From the NCBI RefSeq assembly GCF_007990715.1, contig NZ_BJWY01000019.1, positions 1 to 64,000 of the forward strand: a stretch of DNA of 64,000 nucleotides. The letters are read 5' to 3'. This stretch comes from Nocardia seriolae NBRC 15557. GTDB taxonomy: Bacteria; Actinomycetota; Actinomycetes; Mycobacteriales; Mycobacteriaceae. This document shows, piece by piece, positions 21,260-30,122 of the stretch; the first letter of the stretch is position 1, and every line of letters begins with the position of its first letter. The position numbers and the translations under genes were made by a program. The notes beneath the pieces are model-generated. The model made no database searches. It saw nothing but the letters and a program-made list of their open reading frames with translations, and had not been told where the DNA came from.

Positions 21260-23274
21260 ATGCCGGAATCCGCGCGGGCGATCATGATGGCGAATGTGGC
21301 AGGACAATTCGTTCCCATCCCGGATTGGTTCTCGGCCGACAATCAGGACTGCGGCCTGGCGATCGCGGATCTCGGCGGCGACGGCACCCTCGACGCGGTA
21401 ATCCTGATCGTTGACAACCCGCCCGGCCAGAACACCGGCAACTACCGGGTCGGCCACGGCCTGGCCGCCGACGGGACGGTCGGGCAGTGGGGACCCTGGC
21501 TGGAAGTGCCCGACCGGTGGGGCTGGGAGAACCAAGGCGCGGGCATGACCGTCGCCGACCTGGACGGGGACGGACGGCCGGAGCTGATCGTGTTCGCGGT
21601 CGATCATCCGCAGAACGGGAACGCCGGGCTGTACACCATCGGCTGGGGGCTCGACGGCAGCGGTCACTGTGTGGACGGGTGGAGTCGATGGTCACAGGTG
21701 CCCGGCTGGGGATTTCAGGAAAACGAAGGCGCGGCAATAGCTTCGCTGCCCGGCACCGGTGGCCTGCCCCGGCTCGCGGTGTGCACCATCGACCACCCGC
21801 GTGACGGTAGTGCCGGATACCTGCGCACGCTCGACCTCGACACCGATCTCGACACCGCCGCCACCGAAGGCACTTGGCGCGTACTGGATTTCGGCACCGA
21901 GATCAATCCGGTGCACGCCGCCCTGCTGTACACCGGCGATGTGCTGTTCTTCGCCGGATCCGGCAACGACCCGGATCGGTTGAACGCCCACGACTTCCGC
22001 ACCCGCGTCTGGCACTACCCGAACCCGGGGCTGGCCGCGCCCGTGACACCCATCGACCTGTTCTGCACCGGACAGGCGTTCCTGCCCGACGGCCGCCTGC
22101 TGGCGGTGGGTGGCACCAGACAGTACGACCCGTTCTACGGCCTGCGCGACGCCCTGCTGTTCGATCCCCGGACGCTGACCTGGACCGCCCAGCCCGATAT
22201 GTCCTACGGCCGTTGGTATCCGACGCTGACTGCGCTGAAAAACGGTGCGGTGCTCGCTGTTTCCGGTCTCGGTGAGGAAGGCTTCCTGTCCGAGACCCCG
22301 GAGATCTTCGACCCGGCGACCATGTCCTGGTCGAATCTGCCGGTGCCCGGGCCGATTCCGATGTAGGCGCACCTGGTGCTGCTGGCCGACGGTCGGGTCT
22401 TCTACACCGGTGGCCAGTACGGCACCGACAACGGCATGCGCCCCTCGATCTGGGACACCGCCACCGGCACGGTTACCGAGGTGCCCGGACTCTACGACCC
22501 GGAATCGCGCAATCAATCCACGAGTGTGCTGCTGCCGCCCGCGCAGGCCCAGCAGGTCATGATCATGGGCGGCGGCCGGGTCGACCCGCACGGTCCCGGC
22601 GCCGCCTCGGCCGACACCCGCATCGTCGATCGCACCGCCGCCGCACCCGCCTACCGGGCCGGACCGCCCCTGGCCTACGCCCGCATGCACGTGTGCGCGG
22701 TGATCCTGCCCGACCGCACCGTGCTGGCCACTGGCGGCTCGGCCATGGAGGAAATGGCCGACATGGCACCACCCAACGCCGAGCTCTACGACCCGCCGCC
22801 GGAACCTGGTCGCCCACCGCGCCGCAACGCGTGGCCCGCCTGTACCACTCGGTGGCCCTGGTGGCCCAGGACGGCAAGGTGATCACCGCCGGGTCGAACC
22901 CGCAGCGCAAGACCGAGAAACTGCGCATCGAAATATTCTGGCCGCCATACCTTTTCAAAGGCTCGCGACCTGAGTTCGAGATATCCACGGATGCCGTCGA
23001 ATACGGCGCATCACGTACCCTGACCACCACTGCCGCCGTGCGCGAGGCGAGCCTGATGCACCCCACCTCCTGCACCCATTCCCGCGACAACACCCAGCGC
23101 CTGATCGACCTGCCGATCACCGCGACCGCGCCCGGCACGCTCACCGTCTCCACGCCTTCGAGCCCCGCGCTCGCCCCACCGGGCTGGTATCTCGTGGTCG
23201 TGGTGGACACCAACGGGATTCCCTCGACCGGCCACTGGTTGCGATTGAATCCTCCGACGCCATCACCGGTGTGA
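21260..23274 (+). pseudogene. Galactose-oxidase-like copper radical oxidase gene with a stop and a frameshift
   Basis: The frame from ATG 21260 begins with FG-GAP/VCBS-like repeats (VADLDGDGRPELIVFAVDHP). It continues into a kelch-propeller oxidase (FCTGQAFLPDGRLLAVGG; MSYGRWYPTLTAL) like the AA5/GlxA copper radical oxidases. It stops at TAG 22364-22366, where the context GPIPM-stop-AHLVLLADGRVFYTGG shows a lost Tyr-like codon. The frame resumes and is shifted again within 22792-22800 (LYDP then AAGTWSPTAPQRVARLYHSV). It ends with a DUF1929 domain (MHPTSCTHSRDNTQRLIDLP). Two separate lesions argue for decay, or for poor sequence here. No signal peptide is seen. Confidence 0.78.
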
Positions 23275-23290
23275 GGATTACCGTGGTCCC

Positions 23291-24067
23291 ATGACCGCGG
23301 AGTACCGGCACCTGCTCGTCAAACGCGACGGCGACACCATCACCGTCACCATGAACCGCCCCGATCGCCGCAATGCCCTGTCCGCCGACCACCTCACCGA
23401 ACTGCTGGCCGCCTTCCGCGCCGCCGGCGACACCGACGCCACCGGCATCGTGCTGGCCGCCGCCGGACCGGTTTTCAGCGCGGGCCACGATTTCGCCGAC
23501 GTGGCCGCCCGCGACCTGCTCGGCGTGCGCGACCTGCTCACCCTGTGCCAGCAGGTGATGACCACCCTGGAGTCGGTCCCGCAGGTGGTGATCGCGCGGG
23601 TGCACGGCCTGGCCACCGCCGCGGGCTGCCAACTGGTCGCCTCCTGCGACCTGGCGATCGCCGCCGAATCCGCGGGCTTCGCCCTGCCCGGCGGCAAGGG
23701 CGGCTGGTTCTGCCACACCCCGGCCGTCCCGGTCGCGAGGTCGATCGGCCGAAAGCGCCTGATGGAACTGGCACTCACCGGCGATGTCGTCGACGCCCGC
23801 ACCGCGGTCGACTGGGGCTTGATCAACTACGCCGTCCCCGATGCCGATCTCGACACCGCCGTCGCGGACCTCCTCGCCCGCGCCACCCGCGGCAGCCGCG
23901 CCAGCAAGGCCCTCGGCAAGCGCACCCTCTACGCCCAACTCGACCGCCCGGAGGCCGACGCGTACACCCTCGCCCGCGAAGTCATGGCCGCCGCCTCCCA
24001 ATTGCCCGGCGCCCGTGAGGGAATGGCCGCCTTCCTGGAGAAGCGCCACCCCATCTGGACCGACTGA
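23291..24067 (+). CDS. Enoyl-CoA hydratase/isomerase family protein
   Basis: The 258-residue crotonase-fold protein has MNRPDRRNALSADHL near the N-terminus, the oxyanion-hole segment FSAGHDFADVAARD, and the second backbone NH region HGLATAAGCQLVASCDLAI. The family's catalytic Glu positions are not obvious: LPGGKGGWFCHTPAV stands where hydratases carry a Glu. The activity may therefore be an isomerase or another acyl-CoA reaction, as in ECHDC3-like proteins. It follows the broken oxidase by 16 nt. Confidence 0.85.
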   Translation: MTAEYRHLLVKRDGDTITVTMNRPDRRNALSADHLTELLAAFRAAGDTDATGIVLAAAGPVFSAGHDFADVAARDLLGVRDLLTLCQQVMTTLESVPQVVIARVHGLATAAGCQLVASCDLAIAAESAGFALPGGKGGWFCHTPAVPVARSIGRKRLMELALTGDVVDARTAVDWGLINYAVPDADLDTAVADLLARATRGSRASKALGKRTLYAQLDRPEADAYTLAREVMAAASQLPGAREGMAAFLEKRHPIWTD

Positions 24068-24096
24068 CCCGGCGCCCCACCTCCCAGCGTCGTCGA

Positions 24097-24543
24097 GTGG
24101 CACACCGGCATGGCCATCGGCGGCGGGCTGACCGTGGCTCAGTCGGTGGGGTCCGGAATCACCACGCTGGTCACCATTTTCGTCGCCCTCGGCCTGCTGA
24201 GCGAGCCGCTGTGGTTCGGGCTGCTGCTGGCGCTGGGAACATCCGGGCCGATGTGCGTGTCGGGGGCCGCGACGGGCAGCTCGAGACGCTGATCTCGAAT
24301 CCGCTCGCGCCGCACCGGATGCCGCTGGACGTCCCGCCCGAACCGCCGGTCGACCTCACCGATCGCGAGCGCGACGTGCTGCGGCTGATGGCTCAGGGGC
24401 GCAACAACTCCGAGATCGCGGGGGAGCTGTTCATCGGGGTCAGCACGGTGAAGACGCACATCAATTCGCTGTTCGCCAAGCTCGGCGTGCGCGACCGGGG
24501 CCAGGCCATCGCGTATGCGCACCGCACGGGACTCGCGCGCTGA
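24097..24543 (+). pseudogene. Remnant ending in a LuxR-type helix-turn-helix domain
   Basis: The last 65 residues (LTDRERDVLRLMAQGRNNSE, then VSTVKTHINSLFAKLGVRDR) are a complete LuxR/FixJ DNA-binding domain of the kind that ends response regulators. No receiver domain precedes it. The preceding bases in the neighbouring frame (24110-24292) code for a hydrophobic stretch (LTVAQSVGSGITTLVTIFVA) that looks like a membrane protein piece. The parts look like a fused or frameshifted remnant. An intact short LuxR protein with an unusual start is less likely. Confidence 0.5.
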
Positions 24544-24653
24544 GCCGGTCGGGGGAGCAGGCCGAGGTAGCGTCGTCAGCTATCTTAGTCTGTAGATATT
24601 GCAATCTGAACATGGATCATCGAGGTGTCGCCCGTGCCGCCTACGATGTCGCC

Positions 24654-25016
24654 ATGACCGCCTCGCAACGCCTGCGGATCGTCCCGTCGCACTTCGCACT
24701 CGACCATCTGCCGAATTCGACCTTCCCCGAGGACGACGAGTGGATCGCCCTGGTGCGTGCCCCGGAGGGGCTCACCGTGATTCGAGAAGCGCCGGCCTGG
24801 GCCGAAGGGGAGATCTGGCAGGGCTTCTACGGTGTCGACGCGGGTGGTCTGGATACGCCGGGCACCTTGGCGGCGTTGATCGGCCCGCTGGCAGAGTCGG
24901 CCATCCCGGTGTTCGTCGCGTCGACCTATCACGCGGATCTGGTGCTGGTTCCGGCGCACCGGTTGGAGGAGGCGTCGGCCGTACTGCGCGACGCGGGGCA
25001 TCGGATCGCGGAGTAG
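24654..25016 (+). CDS. ACT domain protein
   Basis: The 120-residue protein matches small ACT-domain proteins of the CASTOR/GATS-like type. It has an N-terminal LRIVPSHFALDHLP segment, then EDDEWIALVRAPEGLTVIRE and a second beta-alpha unit (IPVFVASTYHADLVLVPAHR). ACT domains bind amino acids; a regulatory or sensing role is inference. I chose ATG 24654 (MTASQRLRIV) over ATG 24612 because the family begins close to LRIVP. It is a single gene between a LuxR remnant and the BlaI gene. Confidence 0.75.
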   Translation: MTASQRLRIVPSHFALDHLPNSTFPEDDEWIALVRAPEGLTVIREAPAWAEGEIWQGFYGVDAGGLDTPGTLAALIGPLAESAIPVFVASTYHADLVLVPAHRLEEASAVLRDAGHRIAE

Positions 25017-25102
25017 TCGCGGGTCGGGCGTGGAAAATACGCATCGGAGTGGGTGATTCGGTCGGCTTGCGCCGATTGTCTCCGGGGTGCAGGATAATAC
25101 TG

Positions 25103-25116
25103 TCTACGTACGTAGA
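25103..25116. promoter_or_regulatory. Probable BlaI operator upstream of the BlaI gene
   Basis: The perfect 14-bp palindrome TCTACGTACGTAGA lies about 70 nt before the BlaI-type gene, immediately followed by the partial repeat ACGTATGTAC. TAATACT just upstream (near 25095) could be the -10 element. A related palindrome lies at 26745-26762 in front of the partner peptidase gene. Confidence 0.6.
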
Positions 25117-25183
25117 ACGTATGTACGGGCGCGTCCCGGCGCCCGGCGCGGTAAGTGCTGAGCCGTGAGGTGAGGAGGCGTCA

Positions 25184-25561
25184 GTGGCGAGTGCGCGAGG
25201 TTTCGGAGATCTGGAAGCGGTCGTGATCGAACGCATCTGGGATCGTTCCGAGAAGACGACGGTCCGAGAGTTGTTCGATGAATTGGCCGGGGAGCGCGAT
25301 ATCGCGTACACCACGGTGATGTCGACCATGGACAACCTGCACCGCAAGGGCTGGCTGGAACGCGAGCGGGTGGGCAAGGCCTACCGCTACTGGCCAACGC
25401 TCAGTCGTGAGGAGTACGGCGCCCGGCTGATGCGGGAGGCACTCGGCAGCGGCGGCCGTTCGGAGTTGGTGCTGGCCCATTTCGTGGAGCAGATGAGCGC
25501 CGAGGAATCCGAGGGACTGCGCGCGGCCCTGCGCAAACTCGCGCGCTCCAAACTTCGCTAG
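25184..25561 (+). CDS. BlaI/MecI/CopY family transcriptional repressor
   Basis: The 125-residue repressor has the BlaI winged helix: FGDLEAVVIERIWDRSEKTT, then VRELFDELAGERDIAYTTVM and STMDNLHRKGWLERERVGKA. A short C-terminal helical dimerisation region follows. GAGGAGG lies 6 nt before GTG 25184. Members repress beta-lactamase or stress genes and are cleaved after a partner M56 peptidase senses drug. Such a peptidase is encoded tail-to-tail 40 nt away. No beta-lactamase gene lies in the window. Confidence 0.92.
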   Translation: MASARGFGDLEAVVIERIWDRSEKTTVRELFDELAGERDIAYTTVMSTMDNLHRKGWLERERVGKAYRYWPTLSREEYGARLMREALGSGGRSELVLAHFVEQMSAEESEGLRAALRKLARSKLR

Positions 25562-25601
25562 CCCTCGCTGAACCCGCTCGCCGTCGTGGCGGGCCGCTCG
25601 G

Positions 25602-26549
25602 CTAGGTCGCGCAGACCTCGATGCCGATGATCGTCGCGACGATGGCGGCCACCGGAATCGCCACGGCGGTGAGCGCCGCCGCGGTGGCGGCCACGCGGGT
25701 GTGCAGGCGCGGTGGGGCGGCGGGCTCGGACAACCGGCGCATTCGGGGGAGCAGTGCGGCCTCGGCGGTCGCGGGCGGGCTCGGCAGTTCGGAGAGGGTG
25801 AGCAGGGCCTGCAGGACGGTGGCGCGGCCGTGGATGCGCGCGGCGGCGTCGTCGGCGAGCATCTCGAGCAGCCGGGCCACCTCGGAGGCGCCGACGGTGA
25901 ACAGATCGGCGCGCGGCAGCGCGGTCGCCAGGCCGCGGGTGAGGGTGAGCAGCAGGTGGTGGCGGCCCTCGAGGTGTGCGCGCTCGTGGGACAGGACCGC
26001 GCCGAGGTGGTCGTCCTCGAGCACGGTGAGGACACCGCGGCTGACGACGATCGTATGGGGTTTGCCCGCAACGCAATACGCGGCCGGTTGATCGACCTCG
26101 AGGACGACGGCGTCGAGGTCGGGATGGTGGCGGCCGGCCAGGCGGGCCATGCGGGCGTGCTCGAGGGTGTGGCGGCGCAGGCGCAGCAGGGTGGCGCCGA
26201 GGCGGAAGGCGACGAGAACGGCTGCGACGGTGGCGAATCCCGACAGCGCCAGCAGTCCGATCTGGAGCGGGCCGCCGTAGTGGCCGACGGCGGCGTCGTG
26301 CAGGTGCAGTAGGCAGCTGTCCATGAAGCGGACCGGGAACAGCGAGATCCGGTGGGTGACAAGGTCGATGATGACGATCGTCAGGGTGATCGTCCAGGCG
26401 AGCACGGTGGAGGCCATGGCGGCGAGCCAGGCGGCCACGGCCATGCGCGGCGCGGTCCCTTCGACGCTGAGCCTGCGAAGCAGCCGCGGTGCGAGGACGG
26501 CGACCGCGAAGCCGTAGAGCATCAGGCAGACGGCGACGCTCATGGCCAC
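25602..26549 (-). CDS. M56 family membrane metallopeptidase (BlaR1-like)
   Basis: The 315-residue integral membrane protein has helices near residues 1-20, 35-65 and 95-120, a zinc motif HERAH (in VLSHERAHLEGRHH) and a last helix near residues 285-310. That fits the M56 BlaR1/MecR1 peptidase core without the extracellular penicillin-binding sensor domain, so the signal is unknown. It is convergent with the BlaI-type gene, an arrangement common in actinobacteria. A CTACGTA-type palindrome lies about 195 nt upstream of its start, matching the one before the repressor gene. Confidence 0.88.
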   Translation of the reverse strand: MAMSVAVCLMLYGFAVAVLAPRLLRRLSVEGTAPRMAVAAWLAAMASTVLAWTITLTIVIIDLVTHRISLFPVRFMDSCLLHLHDAAVGHYGGPLQIGLLALSGFATVAAVLVAFRLGATLLRLRRHTLEHARMARLAGRHHPDLDAVVLEVDQPAAYCVAGKPHTIVVSRGVLTVLEDDHLGAVLSHERAHLEGRHHLLLTLTRGLATALPRADLFTVGASEVARLLEMLADDAAARIHGRATVLQALLTLSELPSPPATAEAALLPRMRRLSEPAAPPRLHTRVAATAAALTAVAIPVAAIVATIIGIEVCAT

Positions 26550-26744
26550 ACCCGCGATCGGGCTGCTCGCATTCGGATCCTCCCTTGGACTGACCCTCGA
26601 GTGTAGAGGGGAAAACTGAGGGCAGACTTACTCCCGAAGTGGTGTGGCGGCCGCCACGGCCGTGCGTCGCGGCCGCCCGGTCCGGATGTGAAAAAGGTGT
26701 GAATCCGCCGCGCGTACTTGTGGTCGGCGGCGAATCTCCGGTAT

Positions 26745-26762
26745 CTACGTAACTACGTAGTT
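26745..26762. promoter_or_regulatory. Probable BlaI operator upstream of the M56 gene
   Basis: Two overlapping palindromes occur here: CTACGTA-AC-TACGTAG (26745-26760) and the perfect AACTACGTAGTT (26751-26762). The CTACGTA core matches the site before the BlaI-type gene at 25103, which points to joint autoregulation of the convergent pair. Confidence 0.6.
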
Positions 26763-26831
26763 GATACCTAGATAAGCCGGGTGTCGTTCGCTCGACGGCA
26801 CCGGGACGCCGACCGGACCGGCGTCGACGGC

Positions 26832-26873
26832 GGGTGGGGCCCGGTGCTTCCGCGAGCAGGCCGGGCCCTACCC
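26832..26873 (-). terminator. Terminator after the E1 gene
   Basis: A 13-bp stem with one G-U pair (26832-26844 with 26861-26873) has an inner TGCT/AGCA pairing. It lies 5 nt past the E1 stop in the direction of transcription. Confidence 0.8.
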
Positions 26874-26877
26874 GCGG

Positions 26878-29463
26878 TCACCGGACCGCGGGCGCGGCCA
26901 GCAGTGCGCGGGCGGCGGACTCGATCGCCGCCTCGTCCAGCAGCACCGTCGACGCCGCGGGACCCAGCGGCACGAAACTGTCGGCACTGGTGACCCGGGC
27001 CAGGCGGCCGTCGAATCCGGCGTCGATCAGGGCGGTGCACACGGCCTCGGAAATGCCGCCGCTGCGGCGGGTTTCGTCCGCGATTAGCACCCGTCCGGTG
27101 GCGCGGGCGTGGTCGAGCAGATCCTCGGTCGGCAGCGGGGACAGCCAGCGCAGATCCAGCACCCGCGCGTGGATGCCGTCCGCGGCCAGCCGCCGGGCCA
27201 CCCGCAGGCTCATGGGGACGCCGTTGGCAAAGCTGACGATGGTCAGATGCGCGCCGGTGCCGTGCACCCGGGCGCGGCCGATATCGGCATGGCGCACACC
27301 GGAAATCGGAGCCAGCCAGGCGCCGTCGCCGGCGCGGTACAGGTCGCGGGTGTGATACAGCGCGATCGGCTCCACGAACACGCACACCCGCCCGTCCACC
27401 CGCGCGGCCGACACACAGGTGCGCAGCATGGCGGCCGCGTCGTCGGCGCGCGCGGGGGTGGCGATCACCAGGCCGGGGATATCCCGCAGCGCGGCAAGGG
27501 AATTGTCGTTGTGGAAGTGCCCGCCGAAGCCCTTCTGATAGGCCAGGCCCGCGATCCGCACCACCACCGGATTGCGGTAGCGGCCTCCGGAGAAGAACGA
27601 CAGCGTCGCCGCCTCCCCGCGCAGCTGATCCTCGGCATTGTGCGCGTAGGCCAGGTATTGGATCTCCGGAATCGGGACGAACCCCGCCAGCGCCGCCCCG
27701 AGCGCGGTGCCGAGCACGCTCTGCTCGTCGAGCAGGGTGTCGAAAACCCTTCGCACACCGAAGCTCTGCTGCAATCCCTTGGTGACGCCGTAGACGCCGC
27801 CCTTGCGGCCCACATCCTCGCCGAAGACCAGAATGTCGCGATCGCGGGTGAGCAACTGGGCCAAGGTCCGATTCACGGCCTGAGCCAGGGTGAGCGGCTC
27901 GCCCGACGCGGCGGGCGCCTCGCCCTGGCCCGAATTCGACTGCCCGGCAGCGGTATCGGCGGCGGGCTTGGCGGCGACCGCGCCGTTCGGCTCGGTCTCG
28001 GCGTTGCCGCGCGCGGTGTCCGCACCGCTTCGCACTGTGTCCGTGCCGGTGCGCAGGGCGTCCGCGCCGCTGACCGTGGTGTCCGGACCGCTCCGCAGGC
28101 TGTCCGTGCCACTGCGCGACGTGTCCGTGCCGCTGCGCGCGGTGTCGGTACCGCTGCGCGCCGTGTCTGTACCGCTACGCGCGGCCTCCGTCCCCGTGCG
28201 CAGGGTATTGGGGACCGCGCGCAGCGCATCGGTGCGCACGACGGTCGGCCGGGCGGGCGCCAGCGATGCCATCACCGCGGCGGCGGAGGTCAGTTTCGGT
28301 GCGCTCCAGGCATTTTCGGCGGCCGCGGCGACCTGCGCGGCGATCTCGTCGTAGCGTCCGGTGATCTCGGCGGGGGAGGCCACGCCGGTGGCGATGAGCA
28401 GCCGGGCGGTGGCGGTGACCGGATCGTGGCGCAGGTCCGCGGCGATCTCGCCGGGGCGGCGGTAGGCCGATTCCACATCGGATCCGGCGTGGCCCAGCAG
28501 TCGCACGGTGCGCAGCCGCAGGAACGCGGGTTTGCGGTGGGCGCGTACGTATTCGGCGGCCGCGGTCGCCGCCGCCAGCGCCGCGGGCAGATCCGCGCCG
28601 TCGGCGTCGAACCAGGCCAGGCCCGGCCGCGCGCCGTAGGCCTGTTCGATCCAGGTGCGCGGGGTGGGCACGCTGATGCCCAGGCCGTTGTCCTCGCACA
28701 CGAACAGGATCGGTACCGGCACGTTCTGGTGGGCGGTGTGGATCGCGGTATTGATCGCCCCGGTGGCGGTCGAGTGATTGGCCGAGGCGTCGCCGAAGCT
28801 GCACACCACCACCGAGTCCGCGGGCCAGTCGCAGCGCAGCCGCAGGTGCGCGGCGCGTTCGATGGCGAAGGCCAGCCCGACCGCGCGCGGCAGGTGCGAG
28901 GCGATGGTGGAGGTCTGCGGGATGATGTGGGCGGGTTTGCTGCCGAATACCTTGTGCCGCCCACCGGAAATCGGATCGGCGGCCGCGGCGGCGACGCCCA
29001 GCATGACATCGCGGATGGGGTCGAGTCCGGGCACCTGCCGGGCCCGGTGCACGAAGAACGCGCCCGATCGATAGTGCAGCAGCGCCGGGTCGGTCACCTG
29101 CAGCGCGGCCGCCACCGCCACATTGCTCTCGTGTCCCGAGGATCCGATGCGGTAGTAGCCGTGGCCTTCCCGGGTCAGCCGTCGTGCGGCCAGATCCAGT
29201 TGCCGCGACGCCACCTGCGCCTCGAACAGCTCCAGGCATCGCTGTCCGGTCAGCGCCCCGGCGGCGTCGATGGTGTCCTGCGGTGGGCGAGGGGTCCCCG
29301 GCGTCGTCGCGGCCACTTCCGTGCGAAACCACTGATCCAGATCAGCTTCCCGATCGTTGATGACGCCCTCCCATATGTCCCATATGTCGCGCTCAGCGTA
29401 GATCTGAAACGACGCTTGGCGCGGCAACTTCCGATCTCTCGGCCAGTCCGACCGGACCACCAC
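26878..29463 (-). CDS. Fused E1 alpha-beta thiamine-dependent dehydrogenase component
   Basis: The 861-residue protein joins an E1-alpha-like half to an E1-beta/transketolase-like half, as in 2-oxoacid (branched-chain or pyruvate-type) dehydrogenases. The alpha half carries the ThDP/Mg motif FGDASANHSTATGAIN and CEDNGLGISVPTPR. The beta half has DRDILVFGEDVGRKGGVYGV, LLDEQSVLGTALGAALAG and IADETRRSGGISEAVCTALI. Between them, nine heptads of the RSGTDTA type (63 residues, DNA 28012-28200) form an Arg/Ser/Gly/Thr/Asp linker. No E2 or E3 gene is adjacent. GTG 29463 begins 3 nt after the exonuclease stop, so the two form an operon; the exact N-terminus is uncertain. Confidence 0.83.
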   Translation of the reverse strand: MVVRSDWPRDRKLPRQASFQIYAERDIWDIWEGVINDREADLDQWFRTEVAATTPGTPRPPQDTIDAAGALTGQRCLELFEAQVASRQLDLAARRLTREGHGYYRIGSSGHESNVAVAAALQVTDPALLHYRSGAFFVHRARQVPGLDPIRDVMLGVAAAAADPISGGRHKVFGSKPAHIIPQTSTIASHLPRAVGLAFAIERAAHLRLRCDWPADSVVVCSFGDASANHSTATGAINTAIHTAHQNVPVPILFVCEDNGLGISVPTPRTWIEQAYGARPGLAWFDADGADLPAALAAATAAAEYVRAHRKPAFLRLRTVRLLGHAGSDVESAYRRPGEIAADLRHDPVTATARLLIATGVASPAEITGRYDEIAAQVAAAAENAWSAPKLTSAAAVMASLAPARPTVVRTDALRAVPNTLRTGTEAARSGTDTARSGTDTARSGTDTSRSGTDSLRSGPDTTVSGADALRTGTDTVRSGADTARGNAETEPNGAVAAKPAADTAAGQSNSGQGEAPAASGEPLTLAQAVNRTLAQLLTRDRDILVFGEDVGRKGGVYGVTKGLQQSFGVRRVFDTLLDEQSVLGTALGAALAGFVPIPEIQYLAYAHNAEDQLRGEAATLSFFSGGRYRNPVVVRIAGLAYQKGFGGHFHNDNSLAALRDIPGLVIATPARADDAAAMLRTCVSAARVDGRVCVFVEPIALYHTRDLYRAGDGAWLAPISGVRHADIGRARVHGTGAHLTIVSFANGVPMSLRVARRLAADGIHARVLDLRWLSPLPTEDLLDHARATGRVLIADETRRSGGISEAVCTALIDAGFDGRLARVTSADSFVPLGPAASTVLLDEAAIESAARALLAAPAVR
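28012..28200 (-). repeat. Coding minisatellite, nine 21-nt units
   Basis: Nine in-frame 21-nt units encode the heptads RTGTEAA, RSGTDTA (two), RSGTDTS, RSGTDSL, RSGPDTT, VSGADAL, RTGTDTV and RSGADTA. The middle units are the most alike, a pattern expected of slippage or unequal exchange. They form the linker between the two E1 halves. Confidence 0.85.
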
Positions 29464-29466
29464 CGA

Positions 29467-30021
29467 TCAGCTCGGCCAGTGATCCGTCTCCAGCATGTCG
29501 GCAATGAGGGCGGCAATGTTCCAGGCGTCGTCCCCGCCGCGGTGATGGGTGCCCTCGAGCGGCAGACCGGCCAGTCGCAACGCCCCCGCCATCCCGTAGC
29601 GGCGCTTGGTCTCTCGCGCGGTGGAGAACGCCAGCTTCGCGTTGGTGTGCCGCGACCCGAACGGATACCGCACCCCCGTTCCCTCGCACTGCGCCAGGAA
29701 CTGCTTGCGGTCGTAATCCCCCCAGCTGGCCCACGGCCGCGAATCGGCCCGAAACTCGCTGCGCAGCAACGCACACGCCGCCGCGAAACCGGTCCCGCCC
29801 GCCACCTGCTCCGGCGTCAGCGTCGTGAGGCTCGTGCAGAACTCGCTGACCACCGAATGCTCGGGCCGCACCAGTATGGAGTGCTTCTCCACCCGCTCCC
29901 GCGTGCGCACATCGAGCACACACAGCCCGATCTCGATGATCTCGTTGGGCTGCCCCGGCGGATTCGGCCCCTCCCAGCAGGTGGCCTCCACGTCCACCAC
30001 GTTCAGATATCTCTCGTCCAT
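29467..30021 (-). CDS. DEDDh 3'-5' exonuclease, KapD/ERI-1 type
   Basis: The 184-residue nuclease shows all DEDDh acidic motifs: VVDVEATCWEG (ExoI, DxE, about residues 7-17), NEIIEIG, SWGDYDRKQF (ExoII) and HHRGGDDAWNIAAL (ExoIII, His plus Asp). Relatives trim RNA 3' ends (ERI-1, KapD). I chose ATG 30021 because MDERYLNVVDVEAT is the normal family N-terminus; extension upstream would run into a hairpin repeat. It is translated just ahead of the E1 gene. Confidence 0.88.
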   Translation of the reverse strand: MDERYLNVVDVEATCWEGPNPPGQPNEIIEIGLCVLDVRTRERVEKHSILVRPEHSVVSEFCTSLTTLTPEQVAGGTGFAAACALLRSEFRADSRPWASWGDYDRKQFLAQCEGTGVRYPFGSRHTNAKLAFSTARETKRRYGMAGALRLAGLPLEGTHHRGGDDAWNIAALIADMLETDHWPS

Positions 30022-30122
30022 GGGCCGAAACGCTAGCCCGCCACCACACCCCGGCGACAACGTTTTTCGATCCCGGCGGCCGACACCAGCGCTCCCGCAC
30101 TCACAAGGAAGACCTCTTTCAC

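Larger units (their letters stand above)
26550..26877. other. Intergenic region with operator and terminator
   Basis: These 328 bases between the M56 gene and the E1 gene (both leftward) hold no gene. They contain the BlaI-type palindrome at 26745-26762 and the E1 terminator at 26832-26873. The stretch 26590-26740 shows nothing I can name. Confidence 0.6.

Noticed and set aside
27109..30036. A very long open frame on the + strand opposite the E1 and exonuclease genes
   Set aside because: It is the mirror of strongly coding sequence on the other strand, is rich in low-complexity His/Arg/Gly/Ala, and lacks any domain. High GC leaves stop-free antisense frames.
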